From: Paenibacillus pasadenensis DSM 19293 | GTDB taxonomy: Bacteria > Bacillota > Bacilli > Paenibacillales > Paenibacillaceae | Assembly (NCBI RefSeq): GCF_000422485.1 | Contig: NZ_AULW01000030.1 | Span: 88,377 to 152,376, forward strand | Direction of reading: 5' to 3' | DNA: 64,000 nt | Part shown: positions 24,802 to 34,400 of the stretch, one piece after another | Numbering within the stretch: the first letter of the stretch is position 1 | Layout of the letters: every line of letters starts with the position of its first letter | The notes under the pieces: model-generated | The model's input: only the letters and a program-made list of their open reading frames with translations | Told to the model about the DNA's origin: nothing | The model's database searches: none | Position numbers and translations under genes: made by a program

Positions 24802-26487
24802 ATGAGAAAAGGCCGTTTTGCATTCGTATCCATCGTCCTCATCCTCGCCGTCTTCGCGCTTGTCTACTATGGCATCCAGTTCACCTCCAATCTCGGCAAG
24901 ACCGATCAGCAGGTGAGCGCCGAGGGCGCCGCCTCGAAGCTTGCCAAGCTGTACGGCAAGCTCGGCGTGACGACCGAGCCGCCGGTCAAAGGCCAGATCG
25001 ATCTCGATCCGGTCGATGTCGCGGCCTCGCTGCCGGACATCTCGAAGTTCCCGATCGCCGTGGAGCCGACGACCGATACGTTCCTGGAGATCTTTTCCTC
25101 CACGGAGAAATCGGGCAGCGGCGTCGATGGCTGGCTGACGGAGGTCGGCGAGGCGTTCAACAAGGCCGGCATCCAGGCCGGCGGCAAGCCGGCGTCGGTG
25201 CAGATCCGCAACATCGCCTCCGGCACGGCGGCCGACTATATCCGCAGCGGCAAGCATGTGCCGGACGCCTTCACGCCGTCCAACGAGCTGTGGGGCGAGA
25301 TGGTCAAGGCCAGCGGCGTCAAGACGGAGCTGGTCGCCAAGCGGCTGGCGGGCAACGTGCCCGGCATCGTCATGGCCAAGGCCAAGTACGACGAGATCGT
25401 CGGCGACTACGGCGCGGTCAACGTCAAGACCGTCACCGACGCGATCGCCGAGAACAAGCTGTCGATGGGCTATACCGATCCTTTCGCCAGCTCGACGGGC
25501 TTGAACTTCCTGCTGACCGCGCTCTATACGTTCGACAGCTCCGACCTGCTCAGCGAGACGGCCGTCCAAGGGTTCCAGAAGTTCCAGGCGAACGTGCCGT
25601 TCACTGCCTCGACGACGATCCAGATGCGGGAGGCGGCCAAGTCGGGCCGGCTGGACGCGTTCGTGCTGGAATACCAGACGTTCGTCAATGCGGACGACTT
25701 CAAAAGCGGCTACGTGTTCACGCCGTTCGGCGTCCGCCACGACAGCCCGCTCTACGCGCTCGGCGACATCGGCCCGGAGAAGCTGGAGATCGCCCGCAAG
25801 TTCGCCGAGTTCGCCCTCGGCGCCCAGCAGCAGAAGGCGGCGTCCGACAAAGGCTTCAACGGGCTGGACAGCTACCAGCCGGAGCTGCCCGCCGTCGACG
25901 GTGCGCTGCTGGCCTCCGCGCAGAAGCTGTGGAAGGAGAAGAAGAACGAAGCGAAGCCGATCGCGGCCGTGTTCGTCACCGACGTCTCCGGCAGCATGGC
26001 GGGCGAGCCGCTCAACCGGCTGAAGGAGTCGCTTGTCAAAGGCCAGAAGTATCTCGGCAAGGACAACAGCATCGGGCTCGTCTCGTATTCCGACCGCGTC
26101 AGCATCCGGCTGCCGATCGCCAAGTACGATACGAACCAGCAGTCGATGTTCGTCGGCGCGGTCGACAGCCTGCAGGCGAGCGGCGGCACGGCGACGTTTG
26201 ACGGCATCCTGGCGGCGATCAAGCTGCTGGAGGACTACAAGCAGACCGATCCGAACGCGCGGCCGCTCATCTTCGTGCTGAGCGACGGCGAGACGAACAA
26301 GGGCAGCTCGCTCAAGGACATCCGCGATCTGATCGAAGCGTATCAGATTCCGATCTATACGATCGGCTACAACGCCAACATCAAGGCGCTCGAGAGCATT
26401 TCCGGCATCAACGAGGCGGCGAGCATCAACGCCGATACCGACGATGTCGTGTACAAGATCGGAAACCTGTTCAACGTGCAGATGTAA
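24802..26487 (+). CDS. Membrane-anchored substrate-binding-like plus VWA domain protein
   Basis: 561 residues. One N-terminal transmembrane helix (residues 6-26) is followed by a type 2 periplasmic-binding-protein-like region (about 80-370) and a von Willebrand A domain (about 385-555). The VWA MIDAS motif DVSGS begins at D394, and the later Thr and Asp positions (GGTATFDG, LSDGETN) are present, so it should bind Mg. The protein probably sits outside the membrane and binds a ligand or partner protein. It lies 12 bases after the coiled-coil gene and 42 before the TelA gene, so the three should work together. Confidence 0.85.
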   Translation: MRKGRFAFVSIVLILAVFALVYYGIQFTSNLGKTDQQVSAEGAASKLAKLYGKLGVTTEPPVKGQIDLDPVDVAASLPDISKFPIAVEPTTDTFLEIFSSTEKSGSGVDGWLTEVGEAFNKAGIQAGGKPASVQIRNIASGTAADYIRSGKHVPDAFTPSNELWGEMVKASGVKTELVAKRLAGNVPGIVMAKAKYDEIVGDYGAVNVKTVTDAIAENKLSMGYTDPFASSTGLNFLLTALYTFDSSDLLSETAVQGFQKFQANVPFTASTTIQMREAAKSGRLDAFVLEYQTFVNADDFKSGYVFTPFGVRHDSPLYALGDIGPEKLEIARKFAEFALGAQQQKAASDKGFNGLDSYQPELPAVDGALLASAQKLWKEKKNEAKPIAAVFVTDVSGSMAGEPLNRLKESLVKGQKYLGKDNSIGLVSYSDRVSIRLPIAKYDTNQQSMFVGAVDSLQASGGTATFDGILAAIKLLEDYKQTDPNARPLIFVLSDGETNKGSSLKDIRDLIEAYQIPIYTIGYNANIKALESISGINEAASINADTDDVVYKIGNLFNVQM

Positions 26488-26529
26488 TCGCGGCGCGCGG
26501 CGCCGATACCCCTGGAGGAGGATGAACGC

Positions 26530-27669
26530 ATGGCATTTTCCCTGGAAGTCCCGAGTCCCGAAGCGATCAAGACGGCCATCGAGCAGGAAGTGAAGCCGGT
26601 GCCGGAGGAAGTGAAGCAGCTGCAGGCGCAGGCCGAGTCGAACGTCTCGGCGATCATGGAGCTGGATCTGGACTCGTTCGAGAAGCGCAAGGAGATCCTG
26701 CAGACGATCGAGCAGTTCGGCATGGCGACGATGAAGACGTCGTCGGGCAAAAACGCTCTGCTGCAGGTGACGGTCGGCAGCCTCTCCAAAGCCGGCGACG
26801 AGGGCGGGCCGGTGGCGAAAGGGCTGGCGGAGCTGCATACGCAGCTCAAGGATCTCGATCCGAGCGCGGTCGACTTCGCCAAGACCGGCCTGCTCGGCAA
26901 GCTGTTCAATCCGCTGCGCGCGTACTTCCTCCGCTTCGAGAAAGCCGATGCGGTCATCGCCGATATCGTGGAGTCGCTGAGCAAGGGCAAAACGACGCTC
27001 AAGAACGACAATACGACGCTCGAGATCGAGCAGGCGGCGCTGCGCGACCTGACGAAGCGGCTGCAGAAGGAGATTCAGCTCGGCCTGCTCATGGACGAAT
27101 CGATCGAGAAGCAGATCGAGGCGGCGAAAGCCCGCAACGAGGACCCGGACAAAATCCGCTTCATCTCGGAGGAGGTGCTCTTCCCGATGCGGCAGCGGGT
27201 GATGGACCTGCAGCAGATGCTCGTCGTCAACCAGCAGGGCATCATGGCGATCGAGGTCGTCCGGCGCAACAACAAGGAGCTGATGCGCGGCGTCGATCGG
27301 GCGCAGAACGTCACCGTCTCCGCGCTGAAGATCGCGGTCATGGTCGCCGGCGCGCTGTACCATCAGAAGATCGTGCTCAAAAAGATCGAGGTGCTCAACC
27401 AGACGACGAACAATCTGATCGCCGGCACGTCGCGCCTGCTGAACACGCAGGGAGCGGAGATCCATAAGCAGGCGCTGGAATCGAGCGTCTCGGTGGAGAC
27501 GCTCAAGCAGGCGTTCGCGGACGTGCTGTCGGCGCTCGACTCCATCAGCGCCTACAAGCAGGACGCGCTGCCGAAGCTGCGCGGCACGATCGAGGAGTTC
27601 CGCGAGCTGGCCGATACGGGCGAGCAGCAGATCAGCCGCCTCGAGCGCGGCCATCAGCTGGGATTATAG
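26530..27669 (+). CDS. TelA/YaaN family (toxic anion resistance) protein
   Basis: 379 residues, all helical, matching the TelA family. The central block (VVNQQGIMAIEVVRRNNKEL) and the tail SRLLNTQGAEIHKQALES are typical. TelA homologues are linked to tellurite, nisin and other envelope stress, and they usually sit beside XpaC or VWA proteins in TerD-type stress loci. Cytoplasmic, probably peripheral to the membrane. GGAGGAGG precedes the ATG. Last gene of the operon; a strong terminator follows. Confidence 0.9.
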   Translation: MAFSLEVPSPEAIKTAIEQEVKPVPEEVKQLQAQAESNVSAIMELDLDSFEKRKEILQTIEQFGMATMKTSSGKNALLQVTVGSLSKAGDEGGPVAKGLAELHTQLKDLDPSAVDFAKTGLLGKLFNPLRAYFLRFEKADAVIADIVESLSKGKTTLKNDNTTLEIEQAALRDLTKRLQKEIQLGLLMDESIEKQIEAAKARNEDPDKIRFISEEVLFPMRQRVMDLQQMLVVNQQGIMAIEVVRRNNKELMRGVDRAQNVTVSALKIAVMVAGALYHQKIVLKKIEVLNQTTNNLIAGTSRLLNTQGAEIHKQALESSVSVETLKQAFADVLSALDSISAYKQDALPKLRGTIEEFRELADTGEQQISRLERGHQLGL

Positions 27670-27701
27670 AATCGCCTTAGGCTTGAATCGGCTTAAACGA
27701 C

Positions 27702-27739
27702 AAAAAGGAACCATGCCGCTGGCGGCGTGGTTCCTTTTT
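27702..27739. terminator. Bidirectional terminator
   Basis: AAAAAGGAACCA pairs with TGGTTCCTTTTT around a GC-rich inner stem, between the convergent telA-type and LysM genes. Confidence 0.85.
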
Positions 27740-27776
27740 GGGCTGCGGATGAGACGAGACGCTTCGTCAGGAGCGC

Positions 27777-28586
27777 CTAGTCGGCAGGCTTGGCCGGGAC
27801 GACGATCGAGTCTCCCGCCTTCAGGCCGGCTTCGGCTTCCAGGCCATTTTTCTTGGCGATGAGCTCGGCATGCTTGCCGGTGCCGTAGAAGCGGACCGAG
27901 ATGCGGTAGAACGTATCGCCGGGAAGGACGAGGTACGTCGCAGGGAGCTTGACCTTGGAGTAGTCGATCTCCTTCGTTCCGCTCGGCGCGGAGCCTTTCT
28001 TGCCGCCGGCAGCAGGCTTGGACGACGCCGGAGGCAGCGTCAGCTTGTCCCCCGGCTTCATGTCGTTGACGAAGACGATCCCGTTCTTCTCCGCGATCAG
28101 CGAGACGTAGTCCTTGGAGCCGTAATGCGCGACCGAGATCGACGTCAGCGTATCGCCTTCCTTGACGGTGTAGGTGCCGGAGGAGGAAGGCTTCGGCTTC
28201 GGCGACGGCTTCGCCGGAGCGGCAGACGCCTCGGGCTTGTCCGTCGGCTCCGCATCCGGCGCCGTGGAAGGAGACGGCTCGGACGGCCCGGCTGAAGCGC
28301 TGGGCTCCTCGCTTGGAGCAGGAGACGGCAGCGGCGAAGCCGATGCTTCCGGCGAAGGCGAGGCCGGCTCTGCCGAGCTGGCCGGCGACGGCGACGGGGA
28401 GGCGGAGGGAACGCCCGAGGCGAGCTCCTTGTTGTCTTTGTCGAACGGATACATGACGAAAAAGAGGGCGGTCAGCACGATGGCTAGCCCGGCGGCCGCC
28501 AGCACGCCGTTGATGACGGTCGTGTTTTTCTTTTTTTTGCGCTCCGAGCGGGAGCGGAAGCCGGTTTCAGGCATGTCGGATGGCAT
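27777..28586 (-). CDS. Membrane-anchored protein with two LysM domains
   Basis: 269 residues. A short basic cytoplasmic part (SRSERKKKKNTT) and one transmembrane helix (residues 24-46) lead into a Pro/Ser/Ala-rich wall-spanning stretch (about 55-135). Two LysM repeats follow: YTVKEGDTLTSIS and YLVLPGDTFYRIS. LysM binds peptidoglycan N-acetylglucosamine, so this is a wall-associated protein with no attached enzyme domain. Single gene. Its end is shared with the telA terminator. Confidence 0.85.
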   Translation of the reverse strand: MPSDMPETGFRSRSERKKKKNTTVINGVLAAAGLAIVLTALFFVMYPFDKDNKELASGVPSASPSPSPASSAEPASPSPEASASPLPSPAPSEEPSASAGPSEPSPSTAPDAEPTDKPEASAAPAKPSPKPKPSSSGTYTVKEGDTLTSISVAHYGSKDYVSLIAEKNGIVFVNDMKPGDKLTLPPASSKPAAGGKKGSAPSGTKEIDYSKVKLPATYLVLPGDTFYRISVRFYGTGKHAELIAKKNGLEAEAGLKAGDSIVVPAKPAD

Positions 28587-28805
28587 AGGGACCTCCTTGC
28601 AGGCGATTGCGATCAGATAGAACCAGTTTACCCCAGATTGGAAGCTTCGTAGAGAAGATTGGCGAAAATCAGGTCCTTCGGACTAGATCCGACAGATCGG
28701 CTGGAAGACGAAATCGGTCGATTGGCGGAGCTTCAAAGGCGGGTATGAAGAGATAGAGTTAGATCGAGGAAGAGAGGCGGCAAGACCGCGAAGGAGGAGC
28801 TGTTC

Positions 28806-29537
28806 ATGGGAGCATCGGAATTCGAGCAGGCGAGAGAGGCGGAGAAGGACTATCACGCGAAGCTCTATGAAGAGCAGGACATTTTGAAGCCGGGCAGCTG
28901 GATGGCCGAGCCGCTTCCGTTTGCGATGGAGCTGCTCGAGGAGCTGCTGGCCGACAATCCGAGCCCGGTCGTGCTCGATCTCGGCAGCGGGCCGGGCCGC
29001 AACGCCATCCCGATCGCCCGCAGGCTGCAGGAAGCGGGAGACGGCCGCATCGTCGGCACCGATCTGCTGGAGGCAGCCGTCGACAAGCTGCAGGAAAACG
29101 CCGCCAAGTTCGGCGTAGCGGATCAGGTGCGGGCGATCCGGGCCGATGTCGAGCAGGAGGCCTTCGAGGCAGAGGCGTATGACTATGTTCTCGCCTGCGG
29201 CTGCCTCGAGCATGTATCGTCCGAGGAGGCGCTGCTGCGCGTCATCCGCAAGCTTCAGGACGCGACCCGGCCGGGCGGCATCCACGGGCTGTCGATGAAT
29301 ACGAATCTGCGCGAGACGGCGCTGGAGACGGGAGAGGAGCTGCCGCCGCAGATCGAGCTCAGGCTGTCGGAGAACCGTGCCCGCTCCTTGCTGGAGCAAG
29401 CCTACGAGGGCTGGGACGTGCTGCTGCGCTCCGGGCATGACGTCAAGATCGAGGAGGACAAGTACGACGAGCCGACGGAGTTCAAGGCCCGCAATGTCGT
29501 TTTTGCCGCGCGGAAACGGGGAATGCCGAGGCCGTGA
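28806..29537 (+). CDS. Class I SAM-dependent methyltransferase
   Basis: 243 residues. Motif I is VLDLGSGPGRNAIPIA near residue 56, motif II the acidic residue in IVGTDLLE, and motif post-II CGCLEHV. The fold resembles TehB/UbiE-type enzymes, and EHVSSEEALLRVIRKLQDATRPGG is the usual core with the Pro-Gly turn. The substrate is not evident. AAGGAGG precedes ATG 28806. It is monocistronic, ending before a 15-bp tandem repeat and terminator. Confidence 0.85.
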   Translation: MGASEFEQAREAEKDYHAKLYEEQDILKPGSWMAEPLPFAMELLEELLADNPSPVVLDLGSGPGRNAIPIARRLQEAGDGRIVGTDLLEAAVDKLQENAAKFGVADQVRAIRADVEQEAFEAEAYDYVLACGCLEHVSSEEALLRVIRKLQDATRPGGIHGLSMNTNLRETALETGEELPPQIELRLSENRARSLLEQAYEGWDVLLRSGHDVKIEEDKYDEPTEFKARNVVFAARKRGMPRP

Positions 29538-29562
29538 CGAAGGAGGGCCGTCCATCCCTATC

Positions 29563-29607
29563 GCCTTGAAACTCCTGGCCCTGACACTCCTAGCCTTGAA
29601 ACTCCTG
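29563..29607 (+). repeat. 15-bp tandem repeat, three units
   Basis: Units of GCC[TC]TGA[AC]ACTCCT[GA] at 29563, 29578 and 29593. Fifteen bases are five codons; in one frame it reads a Leu/Ala-rich repeat (ALKLLALTLLALKLL), but no proper start codon with a ribosome site precedes it. Confidence 0.8.
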
Positions 29608-29633
29608 AGCCGGTTCCAGCGAACCGGCTTTTT
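29608..29633 (+). terminator. Terminator of the methyltransferase gene
   Basis: AGCCGGTTC-CAGC-GAACCGGCT followed by T4. Confidence 0.85.
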
Positions 29634-29722
29634 CCCATGCCGCCCGCAGCCTGCAACCCCTCTGCAACCTCGCTCAGGTTAACTGAAAGGAGCGGTTCAT
29701 CGAGATTGAGGGGGAGAGAACG

Positions 29723-31369
29723 ATGATTTCAGAGGGATGGTTCGAGCGCAGATGCCGAATCTCGGCGGGAAGGATCGCCGTCATGGATGAAAGCGGAGGC
29801 TGCCGGTTGACGTACCGCGAGCTGGAAGCGAGGTCGAAGGCTGCGGCCGCGCTGCTCGTCCGGCTCGGCATCGCCAGCGGCGACCGGATCGCCGTCCTGT
29901 GCCCGAACGACGTCCGGATGCTGATCCTGCTGTTCGCTTGCCGGCTGACGGGAGCGGTGCTCGTGCCGCTCAATCGGCGGCTGCATGAGCGGGAGCTGAG
30001 GCAGATCGTCGGCGACTGCGCGCCAAAGCTGATCTGGCATCAGGAGGGAGGAAGCGGCCCGTGGAGCGGCAGCGCTGGAAACGTCGGAAGCATCGGCAGC
30101 GCCGCAAGGGCCGACGGCTGCGACGGCGCCGGTCCTTGCTGGCTGCCGCTGTCGAGGCTCGACGAGGCGGAGGAGGAGGCTGCAGCGGAGACATCGCCGC
30201 AATCATTCGGCTCGCCAGCCCCCTCTCCGGCGGCCGCTTCTCCTGCCGGCAGCGGCGACGATGCCGCCGAGGCGGCCGCCGCCGCGAGCCGGGGAGAGCG
30301 CCAGGACGACAGCGACCGTCCGTGGCTGATCATCTACACCGGAGGCACGACCGGCCAGCCGAAGGGCGTCGTGCTCACCGCCCGCTCCCTTTACTGGAAC
30401 GCGCTCAATACGGTCGCCAGCTGGCAGCTGACCGAACGCGACATTACGCCGACGGTGCTGCCGATGTTCCATACGGGCGGCCTCAATGCGCTGACGCTGC
30501 CGGTGCTGATGGCCGGCGGCAAGGTCATCTGCGTCGAGGCGTTTCACCCGGAGCGCATGATCGACCTGCTGGAGCGGGAAGGCTGCACGATCGTGCTCAT
30601 GGTGCCGACGATGTACCATCTGCTCGTCGAGTGTCCGCGATTCGCTTCGGCGGACTTCAGCCGCATGAGCGCCTTCCTGTCCGGCGGAGCGCCATGCCCG
30701 CTCCGCATCTACGAGGCGTTCGCCTCCAGAGGCTTGCCGTTCAAGGAGGGCTACGGCGCGACGGAGTCCGGACCCAACAATTTCTTCATCTCGGCAGCCG
30801 AAGCGAGGCGCAAGCCGGGCTCGGTCGGGCTGCCGATGCTGTTCACCGACATGCGCCTCGCCGCTGCGGACGGCCGTGACGCGGCTGCCGGCGAGGTCGG
30901 AGAGCTGCTGCTGCGGGGCCGGCATCTTTTCCACTCCTATTGGGGCAACGAGAGCGCGACGGCGGAGGCGCTGCAGGACGGCTGGTTCCATACCGGCGAT
31001 CTGGCAAGGGCCGACCGCGACGGCTATTGTTACATCGTCGGACGCAAAAGGGACATGATCATCACCGGCGGCGAGAACGTCTACCCGCTGGAGGTGGAGC
31101 AGCTGCTGGAGCGCCACCCCGAGGTCGGCTCCGCGGCCGTGGTCGGCATTCCCCATCCGAAATGGGGCGAGGCCGTGGCGGCGGCGGTCGTGCCGAAGCC
31201 GGGCTGCCGCCCGAGCGAGCGGAGCCTGCAGCTGTTCTGCGCCGATTCCATCGCCGGCTACAAGGTCCCGAAGCGGATCGTGCTGCTGGAGGAGCTGCCG
31301 AAGACGGCGGTCGGCAAGCTGGACAAAAAGACGCTCGTCCCTCTGTTCGGGCCGCCTGAGGCGGGCTGA
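29723..31369 (+). CDS. AMP-dependent acyl-CoA synthetase/ligase
   Basis: 548 residues. The ATP-binding P-loop motif YTGGTTGQPKG is near residue 210, and the other ANL-family blocks are GYGATESG, GWFHTGDLA, GRKRDMIITGG and PKTAVGKLDKK (catalytic Lys). It activates a carboxylic acid to its CoA thioester. An oddity is a low-complexity Ala/Ser/Gly-rich insert at about residues 110-195, just before the P-loop. It is upstream of the big regulator and the Liv-type importer, so it probably activates the acid that is imported. Chain length is not deducible. Confidence 0.9.
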   Translation: MISEGWFERRCRISAGRIAVMDESGGCRLTYRELEARSKAAAALLVRLGIASGDRIAVLCPNDVRMLILLFACRLTGAVLVPLNRRLHERELRQIVGDCAPKLIWHQEGGSGPWSGSAGNVGSIGSAARADGCDGAGPCWLPLSRLDEAEEEAAAETSPQSFGSPAPSPAAASPAGSGDDAAEAAAAASRGERQDDSDRPWLIIYTGGTTGQPKGVVLTARSLYWNALNTVASWQLTERDITPTVLPMFHTGGLNALTLPVLMAGGKVICVEAFHPERMIDLLEREGCTIVLMVPTMYHLLVECPRFASADFSRMSAFLSGGAPCPLRIYEAFASRGLPFKEGYGATESGPNNFFISAAEARRKPGSVGLPMLFTDMRLAAADGRDAAAGEVGELLLRGRHLFHSYWGNESATAEALQDGWFHTGDLARADRDGYCYIVGRKRDMIITGGENVYPLEVEQLLERHPEVGSAAVVGIPHPKWGEAVAAAVVPKPGCRPSERSLQLFCADSIAGYKVPKRIVLLEELPKTAVGKLDKKTLVPLFGPPEAG

Positions 31370-31495
31370 CCGGCTCACGAGGGGCGACGTCGGAGCTGCC
31401 GTGGGGTGGCGGAGGCGCCGCTTTATGTAAACGCTGTCAGGCGGTCGGGCGCTATGATACAATGAGCTGGAAATCAAGGAAAAGAGAGGTTGCGC

Positions 31496-34400
31496 ATGAA
31501 AACGTTCCGCATCCTGAAAATGAAGCTCATGGCGCCTCCTGCCAAAAGCCACTGGCTGCAGCGCCCGAAGCTGATGAAGCGGCTCCGCTCCATTCCCCGC
31601 ACTCCGCTCACGCTCCTCGCCTCCGGCCCCGGCTTCGGCAAGACGACCGCCCTCGCCGCCTATGTCCGGCAATGCGGCTGCCGCTATGCCTGGTACGGCA
31701 TTTCCGCGCAGGATCATGACCTTCTTCCTTTTCTGCATCATATCATCGCCTCGATCCGCATGGCCGCGCCCGGCTTCGGCGAATCGCTGCTGGCGGAGCT
31801 GGAGCGGCTGCAGCCGGCTTCGCCGGACGACGTGCAGCTGCTGGCCGACCTTTTCCTGAACGAATGCCTGCTGCTGTCCGAGCCGCTGCTCCTCTGCCTG
31901 GACGACTACCAGTCCGTCGGGCAGAACGAGTGGATCGACGCATGGATGCAATATGTCGTCTCGTACCTGCCCGATTGTCCGAGCCTGCGCCTCGTCGTCT
32001 CTTCCCGCGTCAAGCCCGAGTGGGAAGGGCTCACGTCCATGAGGGTGCGCGGCGAAGTGCTCGAGCTGTCTCGGGACGACCTGGCCTTTTCGGCGGAGGA
32101 CATCGAGGTGCTGTTCTCGGATTATTACCGGCAGCCGCTTGGTCGCGAGCAGGCCGAGCGGCTGCTCGCCTTCACGGAGGGCTGGATCATCGCGATCCAG
32201 CTCGTCTGGCAGCGGCTTGCCGCTACCGGCGAGTCGATGGAGAGCCTGCTGCTGCAGCCGCGCCAGTCGCTGGAGGAGCTTTTCGCCTTCCTGGCGGCGG
32301 AGCTGTTCGAGAAGCAGCCGCCGGCGATGCAGGCGTTCATGCTCGAGACGAGCCTGTTCGACGAGCTGACCGGCGAGTGGTGCGACGCCGTTTGCGGACG
32401 CGAGGGCTCGCGCGCGCAGCTCGCGGCGTTGTCGCAAAGCGGCTTCCTCACGCCGATCGACGAGCATCAGTTCCGCTATCATGCGCTGTTCCGCCAGTTC
32501 CTGCAGGAGCGGCTGCGGCTCCAGGGCGGACGCAGGGAGCTGCTGCTGCGACGGGCCGTGCAGGAGACGGCGGCCAAGGGGCGGATGGAGCTGGCGCTGC
32601 AGCATGCGTCGGAGCTGGACGATCCCGAGACGATGGCCGCGCTGCTCGCAGCAGGCGGAGCGCAGCTCGTCGCCGGCGGGCATCTGGAGGCCGTGCTGAG
32701 CTGCCTGCAGCCGCTGCCGGAGCTATGGAAAGCTTCAACGCCTCATCTCTATGTGCTGCAGGGCGACGTCCTCCGCTACCGCTGCGCCTATGAGGAGGCG
32801 ATGGCCAGCTACAGCCTGGCGGAGCGGCATGCGCGGGAGCGGGGCGATGCGCTCGTCCATAGCCTTGCGCTCGAAGGGCAGGCGATGTTCTATCTGGATA
32901 CGATCCAGCCGGGACTCGCCGAGCCGCCGCTGCTGCGGGCGATCGCGCTTGCCGAGGCGGGATCGGCGTCCGCGGAGCCGGCCGCCTCAGCCGGCGAGGA
33001 GCCGGCAGGCGCCCGCGAGCCGGGCTTCGGCCGCAAGCATCTGGCCCGGCTGTACGGGCTCATGGCGGAGAACAAGCTCAACCGCGGCCACGGCAAGGAG
33101 GCGCGCGATTGGGCCGCGCGCTCGCTGCAGCTCGATCCCGAGCGGCGCGACCTGCTGCTGGAGGCGAGGCTGGCGCTGCGCACGGGCAGGCTCAAGGAGG
33201 CGGCGCTGCTGCTGGAAAGCGCGCAGCTCCAAGAATCCCAGACGGGCGCGCCGTACCGCGGCATGCGGCAGGTCGGCCGCACGCTGTCCCGCTCGCATCG
33301 GGAGATCGAGCTGCTCCAGTCGCTGATCCACAGCCTCTGCGGCGAAGCGGCGGCGGCCAAGTCGGCGGCGGAGTCCGGCATGATGCGCGGCATCCGGCTG
33401 AAGGCGCCTTTTGTCGAGGCATGCGGATGGATCCGCATGGGGCATGCGGCGCAGCTCTCCGGCGCATACGAGGCCAAGGTGCCGGCGGAATGCTACCATG
33501 CGGCGCTCGACATCATGACCCGCCTCGACATGCCGCGCGGGACGGCGGAGCCGAACATGGGCCTATGCCTGCTGCACGGCCGCGGCCGCGCCGTCGGCGC
33601 CGCCATGCGCTACGGAGAAGCCGCGCTGCAGGATACGGAGCGGGCCGACGACGGCTGGCTGGCCTCGCTCATCCGGCTCAGCATGGCGATCGTGCTCTAT
33701 GAAAACGGCAGCTGGCCGGAAGCGGAGGAGCGGTTCGAGGAGGCGAAGGCTCGCTTCGAAGCCTGCGGGGACGAGTTCGGCCTCGCTCTCGGCGAGATGT
33801 GGCTCGCCTTTGCCGCCTATCGGCAGCAGCAGGACGGCCGCTTCGCCGCCGCGATGGAGCGCTTCCTGCACCGCGTCGCGCAAGGCGGCTACAGCTTCCT
33901 GTTCACCGCGCGCACGCTGCTCGGGCCGGCCGATCCGCAGCAGCTCGTGCCGCTGCTGCTTGAGGCGGAGCGGCTGGGCATCGGCGGCGCCCATGCGGCG
34001 GCGCTGCTGGCGGAGCTCGGCATGGACAAGCTGACCTATCACCCCGGCTACACGCTGCATATCGAGACGCTCGGCACGTTCAGGCTGCGGCTGGGCAGCA
34101 CGTACTTGCAGGACAAGGACTGGCAGCGCGGCAAGGCCAAGGAGCTGTTCCAGCTGCTCGTGACGAAGCGCCGCTCGGCGACGAGCAAGGAGGAACTGCT
34201 GCTGCAGCTTTTTCCCCATGCGGACGAAAAAGCGGCCAACCGCGACTTCAAGGTCGCGCTGAACGCCTTGCATGCGGCGCTGGAGCCGCAGCGCCGGCTG
34301 CGGGGCGAGCCGTATTTCGTCATTCGCGAAGGTCCGCTGTACCGGCTTCATCCCCAAGCGAGCTGGACGCTCGACGCGGCTCAATTCGAGGAGGGCGTGC

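Noticed and set aside
24223..27654. 1143-codon minus-strand frame under the TelA operon
   Set aside because: Shadow of three well-recognised plus-strand genes. High GC at third positions keeps the opposite strand open, and no domain is recognisable in it.
31421..31440. TTTATGTAAACGC as a third dif-like site
   Set aside because: Shares only TATGTAAAC; the left arm, centre and flanks of the two copies at 6.7 and 9.8 kb are absent.
30203..32683. 826-codon minus-strand frame opposite the acyl-CoA ligase and regulator
   Set aside because: Same kind of shadow; the plus strand has intact ATPase and ANL-family motifs over this stretch.
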